DNA of 64,000 nucleotides from Lingula anatina. Its lineage: Eukaryota > Brachiopoda > Lingulata > Lingulida > Lingulidae. Numbering within the stretch: the stretch's first letter is position 1; each line of letters opens with the position of its first letter. This document shows, one piece after another, positions 40,737-50,600 of this stretch. The stretch spans positions 999,175-1,063,174 of the forward strand of contig NW_019773514.1 in NCBI RefSeq assembly GCF_001039355.2, read 5' to 3'. A program made the position numbers and the translations under genes. The notes beneath the pieces are model-generated. The model saw only the letters and a program-made list of their open reading frames with translations, had not been told where the DNA came from and did not search any database.

Positions 40737-40843
40737 GTTTTTAACTAAATCCATTCACATTTCTTGATATTAATGGACACCCATGCACTAAGTGCTTTGG
40801 TAATTTTTTCTTTCAATTCTAGCAATTGAAATTGCATATTATT

Positions 40844-40849
40844 TTTATT
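40844..40849 (-). terminator. Candidate polyadenylation signal of the C17orf75 homologue
   Basis: TTTATT on the + strand reads AATAAA on the - strand, 780 bases past the stop codon. An ATTAAA variant at 41161-41166 is closer to the stop. Confidence 0.4.
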
Positions 40850-41627
40850 TAAATCTGAAATTAGCTTTGTAAGTTATGCAGTACTTTTCACACATTAATG
40901 GATGAAATGTTGATAACTGTATTGTCCATCTATACTTATACTGCAGGCAGCCATAACTAGAATTGATCCGACTTCAAAAATAATTGGATATTATATAGCA
41001 CAACAGTAATTACAGCACTGAACAAAATTTCACCTGAATAAGTATCAAGTTGTGTGAACGAGTTTGGCTGCTTGAAACTAAACGTTGACCAGTGTCCAAA
41101 AAAAAAAAATCACAATATATCCCATAAGCACCAAGCATACTGACACAAATGCATAAGGTTTTTAATTATTTGAAATCAAAACTTGAAAACCACTACTGAC
41201 TAGTACCAAAAGGAATGAAAATGCATTCCTTGAACTTCTGAAACTTCAGCATTGCCTGCGTTCAGCAACTGGGGAATTTTTAAATAAATAGTAAAATTTA
41301 AATGAAGAATGTTCATTTACCAACACATCTGTGACAAAACTGGTGTTTTTTTTCTTATCTTTAAACAAAGTCAAAGTAGATGGAATGTTATTGTTACTGA
41401 TCCTTACTCGAGGAATGTCAAGAATTGGCAACCCAAGCTGCCCAATTTTTTTAAAAAAGAAATGTGTTCCTCTCCCTTGTTTACAATTTCACATTTAACA
41501 AATTCTGCTGTTTTCAAATCAAATAGATGAACTTAAGAACACCCTAAGATCAATTATTGCGACTTGAAAAATATGTTGGAATCAAATATTCCAAACATTT
41601 GACCAAAGAACAGTTCAGTGCACTGTT

Positions 41628-44600
41628 TCAAGTCTGTAGCAGTTCCAGTCCTCCAGATTCATTGATAAATTCCTGCAGTGCAACCAGGACATCCCTGGTC
41701 TCTGGAGAGGTGACGGTGTGGTCCTCAACACTGGCATGGTGCAGGAGGATCCTGCCATTGCCACAGTTCTTTAAGAACACATAGGCTCTGTAAAAGAAAA
41801 AATCAAAACATGCCAAAAAAAAAAAAAAAAAACTTGAGAAACTTAAAATACCATGGGAATGCAAACAAGGAAATGCATGAGCTGTATTTAAGTGAATTGC
41901 ACAGCTGACAACAAAAAAAGGTACTTTTAAAAATTTTGTTACAGCATGATAGTGTTATGATAGTGTAAAATGGGGGGAATGAAACCTTTACTGAAAATGA
42001 AAAGAATCAACTACAAAAAATAAAAGAATCTTACCTATACAGGGCATAGTGATCATTTTCAGCCTGCTGAATTAACCTCTTCAATGAATTCATGTCTTGG
42101 ATAGCCTGGGGTAGAGTATTAGTACATTAGATTATTCAGTTAATATATGAAGTTGTAAGAAAGTAATGCAAAACAGAACATTAACTAGAAAAGCACTCAG
42201 AGAGCGTAGACCTCCACCAAGGCAGCAAAGTCTCCATCCAATGATGTTTCACCCCTAAATTTTCGATATTTTTGATTATTGATTGATTTTTGATCTGGAT
42301 CACCACCAAAAACTAATCATCTGTTCCTTAGCCCACTTCTGACAGTTCCTGAAAATTTCATCAAAATCGGTCCATAACTTTTTGAGTTATGTTGATGACA
42401 GACAGACAAACAAACAAACAAACGGGTTAAAAACAACCTCCTTGGTGGAGGTAATTATTTCCAATTCCAAAACGTCAAATCAACACAAATGTCATACCAA
42501 CGTAGAAGTACATATATGATTTACCTTAAGTTTAAAGCTATCCATCACATGTTTAAGAAAAACAGCACTTTTCTGCTCTCCATTAGTCAGGGTCTTTGCC
42601 CATTCTTCACAAAATTTTGTACTGGCTGAAAATTCAATATAACATAAAAAAATAAATAAACTGTATCTAAATAATAATATATGTATTGTACTTTATGCTC
42701 CATTCATTTAAATTTAAAAAAATATGAAGACATATTAACAACTGTATTTTGTCATTACTTCTCAAAATCCCCAAATTAAAATCTTTTAAAAACTCATTTT
42801 GAGGACTTACTTTTGGTCTGTATTTCACAAGCATCATTCTGTACAGTGACAGTGAGCACCTGGGGGAGCCACTGTCCTCCTGGGATGATATCAACCAATA
42901 CTGCAGACTGGTTAGAACCAGAGTCGGAACCTTTGCCATCTCCACCGGAGCTACTGAGAAGATCAGAGAGGCTGCAGCTTTCAATAAACCTAGTGAAGCA
43001 AACATAATAAACAAAATGAACAAATACTGATTTCGGGGTGCATTTTTTCTTGACTCCTTTACACTGAAAATAGTCAAACATTGTGTTATCAGACAACCAG
43101 ATTATAGACACTTTCCTGAGTAGTGCACCAACAATTCATATTGGAGACAACAAAGACTATATATTGTGTAGATATTACATAGGGTTTCTGCGCAGTACCA
43201 TGTAGACTGTTGAAGGGACCTATATTTCCCCTTTGGAGATATCACTTTTAACATAAAAAATTGACTGCTTACTTTTTCAGGTCTGTTTTGAGTGGTTCCT
43301 GGTCTCCCTGAAATTCCACTACATTATTCATAAGTGCCTGAAAAAAAAAAGCCAAATGTAATTGCATCTTAAAAGCAATATGAACAATTATGAAAGAGCC
43401 ACGTGTCTGCATGGAAATAAGATCAGATATCTAAACCAGTATGTTTACTGATTGAAATTGTACAAGTACTGGTAGACCACTGCATGCACCTCATGAAATT
43501 GAAATATATGATTTTTTTTATTGGTGGAGAGATAGTTTGGTATTTTACATAAAAAATTAACATAATCAATTCAACAATACTCACTGCATAGATTAAATAT
43601 TGAATATCTTGTCCCAAACATTGTACACATCTGCACACATAGTTTATCGCAGTATCTTGCCAAGTCTCTAAGTATTTTGACAATTGCTGGTTTACATCTG
43701 TCAGCTGAAAGAAACATTCAGAACAAATGAGATTTTAGAGAACAAAAAGTGATAGATTATTGTATTTTTAAAAAATGTATTTTAGTCGAAATGAATTATT
43801 GGCTCTATTTACAAAAAACACTTCATGAAATTGATTTTTTAGAAATGCATATTACAATCTTCATCTACATTCTTTTTTTTTTTTTTAGTTACCTTTTGGG
43901 GAAAAGCCAAAACCCAGAATACTACAAATTTTATACAATAAACAGAGCAGAGTCCCAAAACCGAAGGTTAGGGTTTTAGACACCTAATAACCCCTATATT
44001 CCAGATGAAAACTCATAAAATAAACTATAACAAAGTAATTAAGTCATATTGTAGACATGCATAGGCTAAAAGTGATAGTTATCACACACCAAGACATAAA
44101 ACAAGAGGAGGGACTATTCACAACTTGGTTTCTGTTTATGAAAAGGCTACAGGTGAAGTTACATAAAATGCAATTAGGTATGAGAGAGGAATGAAATAAA
44201 AATACACACGTTTAAGGGAAAGATAGTATGTGCATTTACCAAGCACAGAGACATTCTACACATCAATATATAATTCACAAATACACACCAAACCCACAAA
44301 TGTAGATTAACATACAGATCATGCACAGTAAGTGGAAGTCACATAGGCAATTACTTATAAATATGAAAGTCGTTCAATGTTATTAGTTTTTTTTTTAAAG
44401 AAATGTTATATGTTACTATAAAATGAAAATGTTATTGCAAAATGAAAATTTGCATGTTAATATTCAAGCTATCACCTTGTCAATCTTATTTTCAAATTCC
44501 AGACGATGCTATGTAAAGAAAAAAAAAAAACAACAACAAAGACTTTAAAGGCAAGTTGGTCACAGTTAGCGCAAAAGGATAGTATTATAATAAAAATGTG

Positions 44601-47168
44601 TGAGTGTGCACTAAAATGATAATTCATCACTTACTCCACAAAATTAAGTCTACATTTATCATTTTGATTGTATACAAAAAGTGATAAACAGGAGAATCAG
44701 AAAAAAACAACTATTATAAAGGATAATAGAACCCACCTGCTCTTCAAGCAATGGTAAAAGAGAATCACTGAACTTGTCCAACTCTGGTCTGAATGTTAAC
44801 ATAGTTAAGGCTAATAAAACAGAAATACTGAAATCACAAACTTTAATTTATTTTAAAGTTTGCATTACTTTCTCAGTGAAAAACAAAAGATACATATGGA
44901 ATGCAACAGCTAATCTTAAATCGATATGAAAATCTCTTTAAGATACCTTATGCAGTGAACTAAAGTACAAGCAGCTTTCTCAGATCTGCCATTAAAGACT
45001 GTTCATTTTGATGCCTTTTGGTTTAATTAATTTACATAGTATTTTACAGCTTGAATTTTGTCTTTTTTTTTTTTTCAAAATATTCATGTCATTCTCCTTC
45101 TTGTAAAAAAAATCATCAACAGATAAAAGATATAAATCCAAGCTTCCATCAGCAGGAGATATAAAGCAAACCACACATTCTCTACAATAGAATCCCTCCT
45201 CTGGGGGTGTTTGGTCAACTGTCTCCAAATCGACTCCTTGGCGTATCAGGCAATAATAGCACTCAAGTGGGGTACTGCTATCTTCTATCAACCTATAATA
45301 GCAAGTGAAAGAACTGGTTTATATAATAAATATTATATAGTTTCATGACATCCAATTTAAATTTCAGTAATATCATAAATGTCACGTGGTAATATATTTG
45401 CCAACATGTACAGCGTAGTTTGTAAGTCAAATTAATTTTTTTTGTCCTGAATATCTTAACATTCACTCTTCCATAAGAAGCTCCATGTGAGACTTACACC
45501 TTTTATAACTTGAAAAGTAGCCACTTAAGATAAAGGAACAAAACATTTTAAAAAATCTCTATATGAAAGAATATGAATGATGACTATAGAAAAGATATCT
45601 CAGCCTCAGCCAGAGTAGACGTACGGAAAATCTACTGCAGTAACATTTCCGCTACCACTGTACACTGTGCCACGTGCAAGCTTCTTAGCTATGAATTTTC
45701 TTAAATCAGTTTCCTTCTCTGTGTCCAGGCTACATGATATGACTGATAAGCTGGAATTGTAATAACAGGTTTATACTACAATGTACTATAGTAATAATAT
45801 AAATATAAGTACTAGTACCTATATATATTGAGTATTCAATTAAATTTTGATTCATAAGATTTAGCATTGTAAAAATCTTTCTGCATGCGTTGTCATCTTA
45901 GATAACAGTCTTTGAAAGATAAATTATCTGAAACAAAAACCAAATAACAAATAAAATATAATGGAAAACCTTGTGTTATATACCTGAAATCCTCATTTAC
46001 TTTTGCCTCTTTCTGTAGAAAATCTGAAACTGAATTGCTTTGTCGTTCTGTGACAGAATTGAGCCTGAAATAAAATCACAAATTTAAAATAAGTCATCTG
46101 TAGTGATCAACTGTCCTGTATCATGTTCAAAGTCTTTTTTAATCAAGATTCCTTCACTTACCCAAAATTTTTAGTAAGAGTTTAGAATTTCAATAAAGCT
46201 TTCAAATCCCGACTCCTGCAAATCATTTTAAGCTTACGATACCATTTTTGTTATGCATTTCAAATGTTGACTGTTTAACTTGAATTACTTTAAGCAAGTA
46301 CTTCTATGTAAAGGCCCATTTCCAATGAAACTATCTTTAGATCGATCCAATTCCGTAAAGACTCTTGCTGAATGCAATCAGAGTTACATGCCTCCTCCGG
46401 CCTGCAGGGATGAGCATTGCCATTTAAGGCATGGGGGAGGGGGGGCTCTGCATCCATCTTATTATCCATCTCTGTGGCTCCCAAAGAGTTGGAAATCAGC
46501 CCATAGTCGGATAAAAAATCACATTACTGCTCCTGGGATTGAGTAGCATACTCAGTACAGAAAAACTGGAGGGTATACAATGTACAACTACATTGGAAAC
46601 AAGAATAGGCATGTTCATCTGATTGCATTCAACGAGAGTCCCTTTGGTGTAGAATGATAGTTTGGGAATGGGCTCTAATTTTTTTTACATTAAAGCTTTA
46701 TTACTATAGTAGTTTATATAAATATATATATATATATACACAGTTAGTACACGTACTACTGTAGTACTACTCAGTAGTACTGCAGTACCTGTACATGTGT
46801 ACGTCTTTGATATCAACGTTAAATTATGAAGACAACCTGGTAAAGTCTTCCTACCCATTGAAAGGAAGAGGCGTGGGTAAGAGGCAATGGCACTGGTTTG
46901 TTAATTTGCTGTACATGGTAAAACATTTATTTTGATACTCAAAAATAAGTTGTAACGACAACAACCGAAAATAGCAAGTGGTTGGTCCAAAATTAATACT
47001 GCAACAACAGCGTTCAGACAGCGAGTAGCTTAATCCCACAGGGCGAGTGATACAACATATCATTCCATATCCAGCAATCAATCGCACTCACCTGTTGGTA
47101 TGATAAGTATAAAGGGCATAAAATGTGCGTGGTGTGTTGTCAGTTACTGCTGTCGGAAGTTCAGCCAT
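41628..47168 (-). CDS. C17orf75: C17orf75 / Njmu-R1 homologue, WDR11-complex subunit, complete
   Basis: In human cells this protein joins WDR11 and FAM91A1 in a complex that helps golgins and TBC1D23 capture AP-1 vesicles at the trans-Golgi. Exons in transcript order: 47168-47092, 46064-45984, 45750-45625, 45292-45134, 44794-44737, 44508-44476, 43704-43585, 43337-43273, 42989-42811, 42625-42525, 42105-42035, 41787-41628. Total 1230 bases, 409 aa, close to the human length of about 396. Family blocks: LRKFIAKKLARGTVYSGSGN, ECYYCLI, CVVCFI, LDLFRPELDKF, KFCEEWAKTL, FKLKAIQDMNSLKRLIQQAE, NDHYALYRAYVFLKNCGNG. The start is the only ATG giving MAELPTAV in phase with exon 2. The intron 45133-44795 is AT-AC. 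There is no signal peptide or membrane segment. The least certain junctions are the short 33-base exon and the AT-AC intron, both supported by phase and alignment. Confidence 0.94.
42210..42452. mobile_element. 243-bp repeat element with perfect 13-bp inverted ends
   Basis: Lies in intron 10 of the C17orf75 homologue. Ends are ACCTCCACCAAGG (42210-42222) and its exact reverse complement (42440-42452). Inside is TTTTTGAGTTATGTTGATGA followed by CAGACAGACAAACAAAC. I recognise this arrangement as a short interspersed family common in aquatic animal genomes; its class (MITE or SINE-like) is not settled by this copy. Confidence 0.65.
44795..45133 (-). other. AT-AC U12-type intron in the C17orf75 homologue
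   Basis: Read on the - strand the intron starts ATATCTTTT after GGATTT and ends CCTTAACTATGTTAAC before ATTCAG. The donor differs at one base from the AT-AC consensus ATATCCTTT. CCTTAAC matches the U12 branch motif, with its adenosine 10 nt from the end. Splicing here gives SLDLFRPELDKF, aligned with the human ELFRLELDKY region; no GT-AG choice gives this. Confidence 0.85.
46313..46674. mobile_element. MITE-like element, long inverted repeats (GATCGATC family, copy 1)
   Basis: In intron 1 of the C17orf75 homologue. The left arm (about 46313-46395: CCCATTTCC, then TTTAGATCGATC, GAATGCAATCAGA, ACATGCCT) is matched in reverse complement by the right arm (about 46605-46674: AGGCATGT, TCTGATTGCATTC, GGGAATGGG) with mismatches. 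There is no coding capacity; the open frame inside is not supported. Related to the element at 49655-49884. Confidence 0.75.
46749..46790. repeat. GTAC/AGTACT-rich nested palindromes
   Basis: AGTACTAC (46763-46770) and GTAGTACT (46774-46781) form a perfect 8-bp stem with a 3-base loop. Further GTAC and TGCAGTAC words extend the symmetry imperfectly. An AT dinucleotide run lies just before it (about 46722-46738). Confidence 0.7.
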
Positions 47169-47686
47169 AATTCTCGTAACTCTAGGCACATGCGCACAAC
47201 TTTGATTAAAGGTCAACTTCCGGTCCTCGTGTTTAGCAGACGACTCAAAACAAACCGCTCATTGACAGCAGCAGATAGATCAAAGTCAGTGAAAATGAGC
47301 GTAGTATATATCCTTTTTTTTACCATTTACGTTTATAAAAGACAAAGTTTAAAACTAACATTTTAGAGAGACTCGTATGTTTATTTAAATGATTTTAACT
47401 GTCATGAGTTAACATATTATTCTTTTTTGTACCAGAACTGACAGAAGTCACAATTTGTTTATTTTTATATATATCATTATTATTATTATTATTTTTATTA
47501 TTCGGGGGGCTGATTTCACTGTTAAAATATAATAAAAAATAAGATGAGTATTTTATACATAACAGCTCATTGAATGTTATAAAACTACTTTAATATTTGA
47601 CTGTATTTTATATACAATAATAATAATAATAATAATAATATGCAGTAGACTTAGTTTGAATAAAATCGGAATTCAGGATTTCCATC
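47169..47686. promoter_or_regulatory. Shared head-to-head promoter region of the C17orf75 homologue and MEIOB
   Basis: Only 518 bases separate the two start codons on opposite strands. The part next to the C17orf75 homologue (47169-47300) is richer in GC and CpG; the MEIOB side is AT-rich with ATT/AAT trinucleotide runs (about 47476-47500 and 47616-47640). No TATA box could be singled out. In-frame TGA at 47657-47659 confirms the MEIOB start. Confidence 0.7.
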
Positions 47687-50600
47687 ATGGCATGGTCGGC
47701 AAATTTTGATGATTTTAACATTGATGACAACTGGCCATCTCCTGCACAACCACAGCTTGGTAAAGTAATGGCAAAAAATGTGCAGCAAAATACTCGAACA
47801 GTAACTGAAATCCAAAACTTAGCACCTGGATTGCAAAATACTGTAAGAACTTATTGATATTATGTTTTTTTTTTTTTTTTTTTTGGTAACTCTAGGTTTA
47901 ATATGATTTAGAAATCTATAGTTGTAACAAATATCTTGACTGCTCATTCTGAAATATTTGTCAGGCATATCACACCCCTAGTTTGCAGTTTGCAATATTA
48001 AAACAAAAACAAAAAACATTACAATTGTTAAAGACATTATATTGTTGTTTGAATTTATTTTCAAAATCATAAGATAACAATGAATGGAAAAGAAACTTTG
48101 TATCTTAATTCTAGATTTTTATGTGCAGGTAATCATAGGTGTGGTTTTGGCAAAAGAGGAACCAAGAGCCATCCCTAGTAAAAAAAGTAAGTGTTTTGTC
48201 ACCATTTACATAATTAAATGTTAGAACATTTTGTTACAATTTTTATGAATGAGAGATGGATTTACACGTTTAAGACTAGCTTTTTCACATATTCTTTATT
48301 AGACCAAGATTTTAGTGCTCTTGAAACTACAGTAGAAAAAAGAAATTTGTTGTAACCCTAGGTTGAAAATTGTATGTAAAGGGTCTTCATATCTGTGAAA
48401 AATGCCATCTCTGGTTTGGACTATGCAAGCTTCATTCATTTTAGAAATAATGTACATGTTTAGATCCAGGTACAGAGCTCTACCTGGTAAGCTTTACCCT
48501 GAGAGACTCGCCTGTTGACTTTATAAATGCAACATGCTGGGGAAATGAATTGCATATTCAGCAAGTGGCAGAATTGTTTCACATTGGAGATATTGGTAAG
48601 GGCAGTTAAGTGACAAATGTTGACTTGATTAAAAAATTTTAAACTGTCACTCTATCTTTGTTAAAGTGAAGTTGGTGTTGGAGTTGGAAGAGAAATTTTC
48701 ATGACAAGAATCATTCATTAAATTAGAATTACGTTTTCCAAAAATCAATTGTTACATTTTCTGTGAACATCACTGCATATTTGGTAATTACGTAATGATG
48801 TTTAAGTATGAGTGTTCAGGGCATTTTTCTCAATTCCTTAAGTTAGAAATATCTTTGATCGTAGTTGAGATTTGCAATGCACAAATAGCTTCAAAACCCT
48901 CAGATGGATCTGATGAGAGATTCAGACCTTGGACTCCAAGGTAAGTATAATTGTTTGTATCTGAGTACAGTAAAACCTTTGTTATCAAACACTAAGATAA
49001 ATTTGAAGGATCAAAAAATATCCTCATTAACACTTTTTTTCAAAGAATTTGCATATATGTTAACATTTTGACATATTTATAACCAGTAAAAAATATTCAT
49101 TAGAACTAAATCTCTTAATAATGATTTTGTCATTTATTCAAAATTAAACATGTTTTTGTAATTTCAGCTTATATCAACTTAATATTAGTGAAAACCACTC
49201 TACAGTGAAATTATATGGAGGCTGGTCTGTAGATAAGTACTATTCACTACAAAGCATCCCTATCAAAGCAAGCAATGACTTTTACACACTGGGAGACATT
49301 ATTGCCAATGGGCAGAATCTGCATAATGCTGTAGTGAATTTACTTGCTGTTGTTAGATCGGTAAGAAATTAATAGAGTTACAACAACACATTTGCATCCT
49401 TAACATTTTTTTATCTGCACCAATGAAACTAATCACTTTAATTGAACAAATATATTGAATTAGAATGCATAATCACTTAACCATTTAATTATATTTAGGT
49501 AGGGTCACCCAAAGATATTGTAACAAAAAATAAAAAACACCTGAAAAGATGTGAAGTGAAGCTTCTGGATGAGACATGTTTATCTTTTCCTCTAGTACTG
49601 TAAGTACTGGGCTTGCACTTGCTGTAGATTTTGGTCATATAAATGAAATAAATTAGGGTGCTTTCCCAGAATTTTAGATCGATCTAAAGATTAAGTTTTA
49701 GATCAACCCAACTCCCTGGGGGTTCACGCTAAATTGCAGTCAGCCGAGCGGGCACCATAGTTAATTACCCCCTTACAGCTTTTAGTAGGCGGGACAGACA
49801 CTTAAGCCGGCCAAGCTGACAGTAATCTAGTGAGACTCCCCACAGGGATAGATCGATCTAAAAATATATGGAAATGGGGTGTTAGATGTATATAATTAAA
49901 ACAATCCCTCTCAAATATATGAGATTAGATAAGATTATTATTGAAAACATAGATTATTTATCTGATTTCCTTTTCTTTTAAAGTTACAGTTACATAAAAG
50001 TTCGATTGGTATTGCAAATACTGCATTATGCTATTTTTTTTTTTTACCAGATGGAGTATTGAACAGGTAATCCTTGCACAATCTTGGACTACACAGGATC
50101 AAGGTATTTTATTCCTTTTAAAATAATTTATTAAATGTGAGGACCACTAAAAATATGAGTTTTATGTTGGTATTATTATAGAAAAAAAGTCAAAATGCAA
50201 CCAAAATAGATTTTATGGAGTATTTTAAAGGAATAACAACTGTTCATAAGTTATCCATATTTCACAATCAATGAATTGTAAACAGCTCATAGAAATATGA
50301 TAAATTCCATTTTACCCCCAAAAATGGTGGTTAATGCAATCATTCTGGAATTTGTGCTTGCCATCAGATCACGTGACCTCCATAGACGGCTACACTCTGT
50401 AATAATCCGTAAAAAGAGAATATTACAGAAAACCAAACTTTTTGGGGGAAAAAAAGGGGGGGGGGGACTAACTTTGAATGTAGGAATGGATTGGTAAGTA
50501 TGGGAAAAATTACCTCAGGAAAATCCATTTTTTGGACAAAATGAACAGTTGTTATCCCTTTAAGTCAATTATTCTCCAAATATGTCTTAAAATGTTTCTG

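Larger units (their letters stand above)
39671..41627. other. Convergent 3' UTRs of LLGL (+) and the C17orf75 homologue (-)
   Basis: The stops of the two convergent genes face each other across 1.96 kb with no other gene. On the + strand AATAAA occurs at 40183-40188 and 40731-40736; on the - strand AATAAA (TTTATT on +) at 40844-40849. If the distal signals are used, the transcripts end within about 100 bases of each other without overlap. Confidence 0.5.

Noticed and set aside
44737-44810. GT-AG alternatives for C17orf75 exon 5 (acceptors TTAG at 44811 or CAG at 44789)
   Set aside because: They need donors in the wrong place or with weak signals, and they break alignment with FRPELDKF.
44992-45291. 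Uninterrupted 99-aa reading of C17orf75 exon 4 into a Lys-rich tail
   Set aside because: Similarity stops at LDL, and the Lys run is a T-tract. The AT-AC junction restores the conserved continuation.
46280-46546. 88-aa open frame upstream of the shared promoter
   Set aside because: It lies within the inverted-repeat element and has no support as a gene.
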